Part shown: piece by piece, positions 35,007-44,262 of the stretch | Layout: each line of letters begins with the position of its first letter | How positions within the stretch are numbered: the first letter of the stretch is position 1 | DNA from: Gammaproteobacteria bacterium | GTDB lineage: Bacteria > Pseudomonadota > Gammaproteobacteria > Xanthomonadales > Wenzhouxiangellaceae | Direction: 5' to 3' | DNA length: 64,000 nucleotides | NCBI GenBank assembly: GCA_021772985.1 | Contig: JAJFKX010000046.1 | Location: 1 to 64,000, forward strand | The notes under the pieces: generated by a model | The model's database searches: none | Told to the model about the DNA's origin: nothing | The model's input: the letters and a program-made list of their open reading frames with translations, nothing else | Position numbers and translations under genes: made by a program

Positions 35007-35553
35007 CTACTGGCTTGATACTACAGGCTGTTAGGCCTTATTAAAGACAACTGATGAGTGCTGCAAGGGGTTTTTCTGGTGGTGTCTAATGTGGTGATGT
35101 CAGTTACAAAAAACCAGGTGCTTCTGCATACAACTTATCACTTTTGTGCCTTGGTATAGTCAACTTTTCGATATTTACTCAAGAGTAAGGTTTTTTTGGG
35201 GGTATTTCAGCCTGAATTGTTAAGCTATTGAAATTGCTTATCATTTATAAAAAAAACATAAAAAAAGGAGAAATAAATCATATATTGATAGCGATGATTA
35301 TTTATTCTTTGAACACAGTGTTGATTAAAAACGCTTGTAATCTGATCAGCTGAAATATGTATCCTATTTCAGCATGTGTCATTTTGATTAGTGTATGGAT
35401 TTAAACTGTAATTTCCCGGGTTGTGTCATCAATGCCGGATAAGCTTTCTGGAAATGTGTTATTGAATTTATGTGTTTGGCAATAGCCACTCCATACTAAT
35501 CGATCGCAGATGGTCATATCAAAATTGCATGACTAAGAGTCTAAAACTCAAAA
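35007..35553. other. AT-rich intergenic region
   Basis: 547 bp between the GH109-like gene and the regulator. It has A- and T-runs (for example near 35251-35275) and a Shine-Dalgarno-like AAGGAG near 35265, followed by no usable ORF. I see no RNA gene or clear hairpin terminator. Confidence 0.4.
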
Positions 35554-37626
35554 ATGACAAAATACGTAGCCAAAGAGTGGGTGTTTGATTCAACAACCAG
35601 AACATTAAAAACAACCCGTTCAAAATCTGAAGTACTGCCGAATAAGGTTTCGCTACTATTGGAATTGTTATGTGAGCACAGTGGTGATTGTCTTGATCGG
35701 TATATCATCATGGAAAAGATTTGGGGTGACAATCTTACTGTTGCAGACAGAGGCTTGCGTCAGGTGATTTGGGAACTGCGTCGACACCTGCCAGTTGGAG
35801 ATGATGATGAAAAACCCATTATCAATGTACCCCGTAAAGGGTATATGTTGAGGGATGAAGTTACTTTATCCAAAGTCAGTGTGACCGGCAATGTATTGGC
35901 GTACTACAAACAGTTTACAGTTCTATTGCTTGTAACAGCAGCGGTTTGGTATCTGACAAATTATTTCAGCAATGGCAAGTTGGAGAGATCAATTCTAGAG
36001 GCTGAACCTGTGACTGTTCAGAGTGGTTACGAAGATTCTCCGGTGGTTACACCTGATGGTACGGGGTTATTGTACAGTGCAAAACACAATGGTCAATTCG
36101 AAATTTATTATAAAGAATTGAATGCGCCCGAATTGGCCGATAAGTTATTTTTGCAACATGCAGGTGACCAGGGTGGCATGGCCTGGAACCAATCTGGAAA
36201 TAAGCTGGCGTATTTAAGTACAACTGAACAAGCCGGGATTACTGCAGTATCCATTTACGATGATAATTTGGGTACATCAACAAAAATAGCAGATCAGTAT
36301 GCGCCTGTTATTTCGCAGGTACCATATGGCCTGGCTTGGTCACCAGTCAATGATGTGCTTGCTTATACAGGAGTTACCGGCCAGCAAAACAAATCGGCAT
36401 TGTTTCTCTACGATGTGACAAAACAACAACATAGTCAGCTGACGAACCCTGAGTTTATCGACATGCACCCCAGTTGGAGTCCTGATGGTCAAACGGTGAC
36501 ATTTTTGAGGTTGTTGAGCCCAGAATTGTCTGGATTGTTTTCAGTTAATGTGGCTACTGGAGCAATCACGGATTTAACCAAGTCCAATGTTAAAATTTAC
36601 GGTCACCTGTGGCTGGATAAGCAATATATTCTCTATAGTGCATACGACACTGGCCATTTTTACCCTAATATTATCAATACAAAAAATTATCAAAGTGAGC
36701 AGCTGAGTATTCATGGTAATTTTAAGTTTCCAACTGCTTCCGAAAAAGAAATTTTTTATAGCCACTCGGTATATGAGCAAAATATCCAGCAATATCATTT
36801 TGCCAGTGGTCAGATGAAGCTTGTCGATGTTATCGATTCTGCAGGTATCAACCGAGACCCATTTGTACATGATGCCACAGGGAGGCTGGTGTTTTTGTCT
36901 GAGCGAACAGGTTCCAGAGAACTTTGGTATCGGGAACATGAAAGCAGTGAACCTGTTCAACTAACCCGTGCAGAGACAACCGTAGGATTTCCGTCTTTTT
37001 CCGAGAGTGGAGACAAAGTCATTTATCGCCAGCATAACCCTGAATCCAGTAGCGATGAAGTACATATTTTTGACCTTAATGGCATGCGTGTAACTGAGCT
37101 TGGAATCACGGGTGCATTACATGGAGTTTTTGCAGGCGATGATCGCTACATTGTTTATTTGATGGTAGGCCAGGATGAGCGTGAGCTATGGTTATATGAT
37201 TTACTTGATCACAGCCAAGTGTTATTGACAAAAGGGATCTGGACGATTTTGGGTTCAAACCAAAATAAACAGAGAGTATATCTTGTTAAGTCCGGGGAAA
37301 TAGTTGCTTATAGCCTTATCGACAGTCAATTGGAAACTATCAGCAAGCAGCCAAACGTACAAGAACCAATAGTAATCAAAGGAGATGTGCTGTATCACTT
37401 TGTCGCCAACGAGCAGGGTGTACAACTGGTTGGGTTCAACCTGGAAAATAGTGAAGAACAAGTGTTGCTGAGCATGGATAAAATATTATTCAATAATATT
37501 CAGCGGTTCACAGTTAATCCTCAATCCGGGCAGCTATACCTGGATGTAGCTAGTAAACAAGAAAGTGACATTTATAAGTTTTCCAGAAACCAACTTCAAG
37601 AAGAAATAGACAGGCTGTTTGATTAG
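35554..37626 (+). CDS. CadC-like membrane regulator with PD40/TolB-type beta-propeller sensor
   Basis: 690 residues. Winged helix at ~1-105 (LPNKVSLLLELLCEHSGDCL, IIMEKIWGDN, GLRQVIWELRRHLP, VPRKGYML). A membrane helix lies at ~126-146 (FTVLLLVTAAVWYLTNYF). The ~540-residue periplasmic part has WD40-like PD40 blades (SPVVTPDGTGLLYSAK, MHPSWSPDGQTVTFLR, FPSFSESGDKVIYR). It should control transcription from the membrane according to a periplasmic ligand or partner. No good ribosome site precedes ATG 35554. It sits 434 bp upstream of RHS module B on the same strand and is the natural candidate for its regulator. Confidence 0.87.
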   Translation: MTKYVAKEWVFDSTTRTLKTTRSKSEVLPNKVSLLLELLCEHSGDCLDRYIIMEKIWGDNLTVADRGLRQVIWELRRHLPVGDDDEKPIINVPRKGYMLRDEVTLSKVSVTGNVLAYYKQFTVLLLVTAAVWYLTNYFSNGKLERSILEAEPVTVQSGYEDSPVVTPDGTGLLYSAKHNGQFEIYYKELNAPELADKLFLQHAGDQGGMAWNQSGNKLAYLSTTEQAGITAVSIYDDNLGTSTKIADQYAPVISQVPYGLAWSPVNDVLAYTGVTGQQNKSALFLYDVTKQQHSQLTNPEFIDMHPSWSPDGQTVTFLRLLSPELSGLFSVNVATGAITDLTKSNVKIYGHLWLDKQYILYSAYDTGHFYPNIINTKNYQSEQLSIHGNFKFPTASEKEIFYSHSVYEQNIQQYHFASGQMKLVDVIDSAGINRDPFVHDATGRLVFLSERTGSRELWYREHESSEPVQLTRAETTVGFPSFSESGDKVIYRQHNPESSSDEVHIFDLNGMRVTELGITGALHGVFAGDDRYIVYLMVGQDERELWLYDLLDHSQVLLTKGIWTILGSNQNKQRVYLVKSGEIVAYSLIDSQLETISKQPNVQEPIVIKGDVLYHFVANEQGVQLVGFNLENSEEQVLLSMDKILFNNIQRFTVNPQSGQLYLDVASKQESDIYKFSRNQLQEEIDRLFD

Positions 37627-38060
37627 CAGCTCTATTCAAGCTTATACCTGGATAAAAGTGTTCCGCATAACGGTAGAGTTAGAAGTCATTCTGCAATAAA
37701 TGCAGAGTGTGTTCTCAGTGGGCTTCGCTATGTATCCCACCAACTCTGTTACTGGCTCCAATAATCCCCTTCAATAACTAATTTCATGTGGTGCTCATTG
37801 CGTTCAGCAAGAACAAAGTACGAAAATCATCGTTTAATAAGTTATTGAAACAAAAGGCTTATGACACTTCCTGACACAATTTTGATTGCGCCAGCTTAGT
37901 CACAAAGTCAATTCTAATTGCGAATTGAATTGGTTGAGGTTTTTCCAAGTTTGCACTAACCAGAGATGTGGTTGCAGTTGTCATAATCATGTCCCGGCCC
38001 AGTTGGCATAACCAGAAAGCCTGGCAATTTAGAGTCGTTAATGAGTTATTGAATTATAAA
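37627..38060. other. Intergenic region before RHS module B
   Basis: 434 bp. It probably contains the module B promoter. An in-frame extension of the RHS ORF back to 37968 is translatable but would bury the signal peptide, so it is treated as untranslated. No clear operator or terminator was seen. Confidence 0.4.
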
Positions 38061-41000
38061 ATGAATAGAAAACTGCAGACTGCTGTCATTACCTGCTTTG
38101 CCCTGTTTTCCCTGGTTGCATCTGCTGTTGATGTTGATCCGCCAATGCCACCGGATGAACCAGGTGCGCAGGTTCCAGTGGTCCAGGTCGGGTATGCCAG
38201 CCAGGCGCGTGGCGTTGATGCCGAGTCTGTTTTTCAGATTGGTGATATTGAAAACATCAACCTCTACAACGGCAATATTTCCCTGTCTATTCCCCTGGGG
38301 CCAGCTTACCCGCTTAATGGCGGTCAAAAATATCAGCTGTCGATGCACTACAACGCCAATCCCTGGGACCCAGTCCAGGCCAGGTGTCAGCTGGAAGATG
38401 GTGGACCTTCGGTCAATCACGACGTTATAGCCTGGTTGCCCCAATTTTCTGCCAATGCCGGGCTGGGCTGGGAATTGTCATTAGGCAGGGTGTTGAAAGG
38501 CGAGTTTGAAGATATTTCATTGCCGGATGCCACTACCAATAACTACCCTGAAAATAATGGCAGAGGAAAAGCGGACTGGGTTTATGTGGCGCCTGATGGA
38601 GCCCGGCACCGTTTTCAGAATACATTTCCAATTGGCTTGACTGAAGAAGAAAACTTTTCGGTTACTGGTGAGATGTGGTATTCACAACCCGATGGCCGGA
38701 TGCGTTTGGAAGTTGTCTCATTCGGACTGCAGGTCAATATACATTTTACCGATGGCTCCATCCATGAATTTACCAATATCGGCAGCCCCGATTGGCCGGA
38801 CTACCGCCCAAGTAAAATTTATTACGGCCATTCAAGTTTTAATAACTACATTGAAATCAATTATGACAAAGGCACGAACCGGGTATGGACCATTACCGAC
38901 TCAATGGGTCGCACGCACAGGGTTAATTTCCATGCTGAAACCGCAGGCGGTGAAAGGGCATTTCACCGTTTGAAAAAGGTCCGCTTGAGCGGCGTAGGCG
39001 GCAGTACCATCGAGTATGGGTTTGCCTACCGGGAAAATCAGACGGTTGATATGCATAAAGGGGTGGTGCTGCATTCGGACATGTCATACAACTGTTTGCA
39101 GAATCAGCCGCTGGCTGCGGCAAGACACGGCGGTCAATTACCAACAGACTGGACTCATCAGGTGGATTTGCTCAGCCGGATAGTACAACCGGATGGACAA
39201 TTTTATCAGTTTTACTATTATCAATATGATACCAACCCTGATGATCCCAATGGCGGCCCTCCAGTAGCCCCTGAACTGATTGGCAAGGCAGGCGCCATCA
39301 GCCAGGTACGCTTACCCACCGGGCTACGTTATCAATACCGTTATACCGGTTTGAGCGGCGGTGCTTTGAACAGGCCGGGTATTAATATGGATGAAGCAAT
39401 GTCCGGGTACATTTTCAGCTTCCATGGTGGTGGCCGCAGGTTTATTTCCCGGCCTGCCAGTTTCCAAAGCGGTATTGCTGAAAAAGAAGTGTTCAGGGTG
39501 GAGGAAAACAACGGGTTTGATTTTTCCGATCCCGCCCCGGTACCGGCTGTTGATGAAGTCAATCATTACGGTCTGTGGAGTTATATACAAAGCCATGCCC
39601 GTTATGAAGCCTATCCCGATACTTTGATTCCACCACAAAACTCAGCCTGGCGGCCCTGTTATTTAAAACGCACAGTGGTTGATCCGGTCAATCGGCAATC
39701 TGAATATTATTTCACCAATGCAGGCCAATACAACCCCCGCACAGGTGAGCCATACACGATGTGTGACCCGTTGATGGCCCAGGAAGACGGAGACAGTAAC
39801 TATTTTGGCAAACGCGGCGTGGGTGCAGACCCCGTTCCACCCTCTCCAGGATATTTGTGGAGCGGGGCCTACGCTGCGGACGGTACCGGTCCGTTTTTGT
39901 CCAAGCTTATTCGTGATGTCAATGGGAAGGTGGTGCAATCTGAGTGGGTGAAAATGGATGCTTTGACCAAGCGGTTTGCGCCGGACCAGAATAATGTTAT
40001 TACGGTGTTATCGGAGTCCAGACACCATGATGAAAGTGAAAATGTTATTGCCCGAAAACAAACGCGCAACGAGCATTTTGATGGTTTTGGGCACTTTGGG
40101 GTTACCCGCAGTATGGCATGGCACACAGATTATGGTTCAATCAATTCCGCCATACCGAACTGGGGCAATGAGAAAAAAGCCATCAATGATTATTTTTTGA
40201 CCGACCCTGACCAGTTATATATCACCGTCGATCATAATCCTGGCACCTGTGACAGCACATCAGTGCAGTCATGGGGGTGTATGCGCCTTAACCGGGTTGG
40301 AGAGGCACAATTGCACATTGATGACAGCACATCATGGTGGATGCTGGATGCCATGCCTATGTCGACATCTGGTGAAACCATTGGGGGGGGCTTCAAACAT
40401 GCAGTAATAGAGCGGTGCTATGACGAACAAAATGGTTTTCGTATAGGAGAGCGAAAGTGGCTAGGCAATAACCGTTCTCCTAAAGACCTGCTTCAGAGGT
40501 TTGAGCTTGAAAGTATTGGTGCAGGCCAATACAGCGGTAACCTGGGTAAGGCAATCATGTTTGGTGGAGACATGGCAAATCTGGACAACACTGAAGCTTG
40601 TCCAGCCATTGATATTGCGAAGGCTGATCGGATTATCGAATATCAATATGCTGCAGGAGTAAATAGTTATTCACAAATAGTTGATTGTGACGGCATTGTT
40701 ATCAAGGGTTCAGTAAACCATATCATTGATGCCTCTACTGGAAGTGTTATACAGAGCGTTGATCCAGCTGGCATCAGTATTGTTTACGACCTGGAGCCTT
40801 ATGGCCGCCTTAAAGGAAGCCGGGTTGCAGATAAGGCATGGACTAAATATCGTTATATTTATCCACACCTCTCGGGTACAGAATTTATTGCAAACACGTT
40901 GAGCTTTGAAAAGCTTACATGTACTAATATGGCCTGTGATACCGGATATCCGCCTGGGCATCCCCCTGAAAATGCTTTGACTTGGAATAGGTCAGAGTAT

Positions 41001-43784
41001 GATCCACGTGGTTTGACTGTGAAAAAGGTAATGTGGTTACCAAGGTCGCATGACGATCCGGTCACATCACCCAGGCTTGTTCAGACCAGAATAGCTTTTG
41101 ACGTAATGGGCAGGCGTACTTGGACATCTGTAGCCCATCCTTATATAGCTGGGCAGCTATTGCCCAATCCAGATTTGATACCCGGTGGCGTCGGCGTCAC
41201 GCAAATGCTTGATTATGATGTATACAATCGCCCATTGCGCATCATGCAACCGGACGGGTCCGCCATTGAGATGGATTATGATCGAAATGATAACCATATC
41301 AGTGCTGTTACATCAGGGGTTCAACTGGAAGGCGGAGAACAGGATGTTACTCACGTTACCATCAAAGATGGCTGGGGGCGTGTTGTTTATACCTCTGAGG
41401 CATTAGAAAGTACAGGTGGATCTACTGCCGATATCGAATCTTCCTATGCCTATGATTATGCCAATCGACTGACGCGTGTGTGTGTTGGCGATAATGATGC
41501 ACAACAGTGCGCTGGTGGCCAACAGCGAATTTTCGATTACGATGGCCGGGGGGTAATGTTTCGAGGAAAACACCCTGAAATATTCGATGATAGTTCAGAT
41601 TATAGTTATTACTTTTATGATGGGGCTAGTCGGGTAATACAAGCGGATGTTCCCGGTATGAAGTTTGATCAACGCATCAGTTACGATCCAGCCGGTCGAT
41701 TAGCACAAACTCATGAACTGCATGGGCAGCAGCGTCTGTTAACAGAGTTTGCTTATGCCAATTCCAATGACGGTATTAATAAATCAAAAGATCGGTTGGT
41801 ACGCAGGAAGCGTCATCAGTGGATAAAACTGGGTTCTGATGGGGAAGACACTCCGGTCACTGTGACCGAAAGCTACCGTTATGAAGATGCTGCAGGATTA
41901 CCAACCCATTTTGCAATACAAACCTCACTGGGAACTCGTTTTGAATCAACAATAAGTGAATATGATGCATTGGGAAACCCACATAGTCTGGAATACCCAA
42001 CTTGCTCAATTGGCAACTGCACAATCGAGGGGGATATTCTTGATTATCACTATCAGAAAGGTGTTCTAACAGCTGTTGGTTTTCGCAATCAGCCTGGTGA
42101 GATTACAAATATCAATTATTTTGATAATGGAATGTTGGAGGGCATACGTCATGCAAACGACTTACTGGACCAACATTATTTAGATGCATTTCAGTGGCGA
42201 TTGGAGCGCATTGAAAATACTGGATTGGGTTGGACGCATGGACCAATTGAGTATGATGCTGCTGGCAATATCAGCGCAATTGGTTCAGATCATTTTTATT
42301 ATGATGGGCTTGGTCGAATGTTGTATGGGGAAGTTACCGGCCATGATGGCAATCAATACCAACAGCATGCAAGTTATGACCAGTTCGGTAATATCCTGCA
42401 ACTTAATCACGGCCCAGTTGGGTTACCCGCGGAGGGTGGGCCAGGCGCCATTGCAGTAAATGCAAATAATAACAGGCTTGAAGGGGGTATTTACAATGAA
42501 ATGGGAGATCTGCAGTCATGGGAAGTGGCTGGGAGTCAATTTTCCTACCAGTATGATCCTATGGGTCGGATGAGGCAGTTAATTGAGCTCTCCGGTGATG
42601 CTGAATTCAGCTATCTTTATAATGCGTCAGGTGAGCGATTGGCCATATTGGATTTAAACAATCAAACAATTCGCTGGACTCCTCGTACGGTTACCAACCA
42701 TATTGCCCGACGGATCACATCTGGTTTGGACATGCAGGGTTGGGCTTTGGAGCGTGATTACATCCATGCCAATGGAGTACAGATCAGCGCGCATAAATCA
42801 GATGGGAGTACAACGTATTTCCATACAGACCACTCTGGAAGCACACGTAAAATTAGTGATGCAACTGGGGCTCTTATAGCTGAAAATGATTATTATCCTT
42901 TTGGGGGGTATGTGCTTGACCCAAATGATGATGAGGCATTGCAGTTTACCGGTCATGAAAGGGATATTGTCAGTCAGGAAAATTCACTGGCTGATTTGGA
43001 CTACATGCATGCGCGTTATTATTTCCCATATTACGGTAGGTTTTTATCTGTGGATCCGGTATTGGGGAATACTGCAAGTTCCCAGAGCTGGAATAGATTT
43101 TCATATGCTAATAATGATCCGGTGGGTCTTATCGACCCAGATGGTCGAGATGAAATTGGTGGGAAAATAATAATTAATACTAATGATGAAAGCCTGCGGG
43201 GCAAGATAATGGAAGTATTAATTCATGCCTATATGACGACAGAAGGAAAAGCCCGAATAGATAAAGTGACAGGTATATCTGGTAGACATAATAGAAATAT
43301 AAATATCAAGACAAAACCTGTAAGTCCCTCTGCAATTATTGATAATTTGTTGAGTAAACATATGGATAATTCTCCCAAAAAGGAGCCTATGGACAAGGCA
43401 GAGAAAGATTTAGTAACGATAGTAGGAGAAAAAGCAAGTAAAGATTTTCTACCCAGTACAGTAGGAGGGTATGTGGATGCAGCTGATACAACAGATGATT
43501 CTGTGACTATGGTATTAAATGAGCAAGATCTAGAGGTAGGTTCAATGGGTGGACTAGTTAATACTATGGTACATGAATTGATGCATGCAGGCGCAGCAGC
43601 AAGAGGTGCGCGACAGGAGGAGTTGGATGAACAAGACTATCATTCGGATGGTGTAAAGGGTCGTGCCTATACAACGGGTGATAAAGCTGAAGAGGAATAT
43701 GTAAATAAGTATTTCTATCGCACTTACGGCGAAGCTAAAGCTGCAGTTTCGAAAAAGATAGAATCTATAGATGAAGAGAATTAA
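38061..43784 (+). CDS. Sec-exported RHS/YD-repeat protein with HExxH metallopeptidase-like tip, module B
   Basis: 1907 residues. ATG 38061 places the signal peptide at the N-terminus (residues 1-23, LVASA|V), although the ribosome site is weak. The N-terminal domain has NINLYNGNISLSIPLG, closely matching the module A RHS protein. YD repeats and the RHS core follow (DYYPFGGYV, ARYYFPYYGRFLSVDPVLGN). After DPDGRDE (~residue 1692) comes a ~215-residue AT-rich tip with TMVHELMHAG: His1838, Glu1839 and His1842 form a zinc HExxH motif, with a later His/Glu-rich stretch for a third ligand. An eight-G run lies at 40383-40390 within the frame. There is no PAAR domain. A peptidase toxin delivered outside the cell is inferred. 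Confidence 0.86.
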   Translation: MNRKLQTAVITCFALFSLVASAVDVDPPMPPDEPGAQVPVVQVGYASQARGVDAESVFQIGDIENINLYNGNISLSIPLGPAYPLNGGQKYQLSMHYNANPWDPVQARCQLEDGGPSVNHDVIAWLPQFSANAGLGWELSLGRVLKGEFEDISLPDATTNNYPENNGRGKADWVYVAPDGARHRFQNTFPIGLTEEENFSVTGEMWYSQPDGRMRLEVVSFGLQVNIHFTDGSIHEFTNIGSPDWPDYRPSKIYYGHSSFNNYIEINYDKGTNRVWTITDSMGRTHRVNFHAETAGGERAFHRLKKVRLSGVGGSTIEYGFAYRENQTVDMHKGVVLHSDMSYNCLQNQPLAAARHGGQLPTDWTHQVDLLSRIVQPDGQFYQFYYYQYDTNPDDPNGGPPVAPELIGKAGAISQVRLPTGLRYQYRYTGLSGGALNRPGINMDEAMSGYIFSFHGGGRRFISRPASFQSGIAEKEVFRVEENNGFDFSDPAPVPAVDEVNHYGLWSYIQSHARYEAYPDTLIPPQNSAWRPCYLKRTVVDPVNRQSEYYFTNAGQYNPRTGEPYTMCDPLMAQEDGDSNYFGKRGVGADPVPPSPGYLWSGAYAADGTGPFLSKLIRDVNGKVVQSEWVKMDALTKRFAPDQNNVITVLSESRHHDESENVIARKQTRNEHFDGFGHFGVTRSMAWHTDYGSINSAIPNWGNEKKAINDYFLTDPDQLYITVDHNPGTCDSTSVQSWGCMRLNRVGEAQLHIDDSTSWWMLDAMPMSTSGETIGGGFKHAVIERCYDEQNGFRIGERKWLGNNRSPKDLLQRFELESIGAGQYSGNLGKAIMFGGDMANLDNTEACPAIDIAKADRIIEYQYAAGVNSYSQIVDCDGIVIKGSVNHIIDASTGSVIQSVDPAGISIVYDLEPYGRLKGSRVADKAWTKYRYIYPHLSGTEFIANTLSFEKLTCTNMACDTGYPPGHPPENALTWNRSEYDPRGLTVKKVMWLPRSHDDPVTSPRLVQTRIAFDVMGRRTWTSVAHPYIAGQLLPNPDLIPGGVGVTQMLDYDVYNRPLRIMQPDGSAIEMDYDRNDNHISAVTSGVQLEGGEQDVTHVTIKDGWGRVVYTSEALESTGGSTADIESSYAYDYANRLTRVCVGDNDAQQCAGGQQRIFDYDGRGVMFRGKHPEIFDDSSDYSYYFYDGASRVIQADVPGMKFDQRISYDPAGRLAQTHELHGQQRLLTEFAYANSNDGINKSKDRLVRRKRHQWIKLGSDGEDTPVTVTESYRYEDAAGLPTHFAIQTSLGTRFESTISEYDALGNPHSLEYPTCSIGNCTIEGDILDYHYQKGVLTAVGFRNQPGEITNINYFDNGMLEGIRHANDLLDQHYLDAFQWRLERIENTGLGWTHGPIEYDAAGNISAIGSDHFYYDGLGRMLYGEVTGHDGNQYQQHASYDQFGNILQLNHGPVGLPAEGGPGAIAVNANNNRLEGGIYNEMGDLQSWEVAGSQFSYQYDPMGRMRQLIELSGDAEFSYLYNASGERLAILDLNNQTIRWTPRTVTNHIARRITSGLDMQGWALERDYIHANGVQISAHKSDGSTTYFHTDHSGSTRKISDATGALIAENDYYPFGGYVLDPNDDEALQFTGHERDIVSQENSLADLDYMHARYYFPYYGRFLSVDPVLGNTASSQSWNRFSYANNDPVGLIDPDGRDEIGGKIIINTNDESLRGKIMEVLIHAYMTTEGKARIDKVTGISGRHNRNINIKTKPVSPSAIIDNLLSKHMDNSPKKEPMDKAEKDLVTIVGEKASKDFLPSTVGGYVDAADTTDDSVTMVLNEQDLEVGSMGGLVNTMVHELMHAGAAARGARQEELDEQDYHSDGVKGRAYTTGDKAEEEYVNKYFYRTYGEAKAAVSKKIESIDEEN

Positions 43785-44007
43785 GTAGCATTAATGGCTG
43801 TACAAGTTTGAATCATTTTAAGATTATTAAGTTTTGAGGAATATTTTCATGCCTTGCCAGTCAATATTGAGCGTGATAATAATATTGCAAACTAGATGAA
43901 TTGTTAAAAATAACTACTCACAGAGTATAGAGTTAAGAATCAATACTGATTTTGTTAATTAACACAAGTTTTACATAGTATAAAGAAATTAATTTAAGGC
44001 ATTTCAT

Positions 44008-44205
44008 ATGTTTAAAGCCGTAATATTCAATTCGAAAAATATGGTATTAAACAGTGAATATAGCAAGAGAGTATTTATATGTTTTTATTGCGATCAGTTT
44101 GTGCTATTCCGCCAATTCGAATATTGCATTTCTTGGAAAAAAATGGACATAGAGCTGCTGTTTGGTTTGGGCTTTCTAGCATCTTCGTATCTTAGTAAAT
44201 GGTGA
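44008..44205 (+). CDS. Possible small ORF between module B genes
   Basis: 65 codons with AAGG about 10 nt before the ATG, in a 478-bp AT-rich gap (43785-44262). The C-terminal part is hydrophobic (LLFGLGFLASSYL). It is the only ORF of any length between the RHS metallopeptidase and the giant secreted protein, so it is the only local candidate for an immunity peptide. It may equally be chance. The rest of the gap shows nothing else. Confidence 0.25.
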   Translation: MFKAVIFNSKNMVLNSEYSKRVFICFYCDQFVLFRQFEYCISWKKMDIELLFGLGFLASSYLSKW

Positions 44206-44262
44206 CTTTCAAGAAAATAATTACTATTTCTTATTGTATATAACCTGGCTTGTGAAATAAAT

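Noticed and set aside
35265-35340. Shine-Dalgarno-like AAGGAG followed by a 19-codon ORF
   Set aside because: Too short, with no other support.
37968-38060. N-terminal extension of RHS module B
   Set aside because: It would place the signal peptide 31 residues inside the protein.
18342-43784. RHS proteins as type VI secretion effectors
   Set aside because: Both start with Sec signal peptides, and no PAAR domain, VgrG, Hcp or chaperone gene is present.
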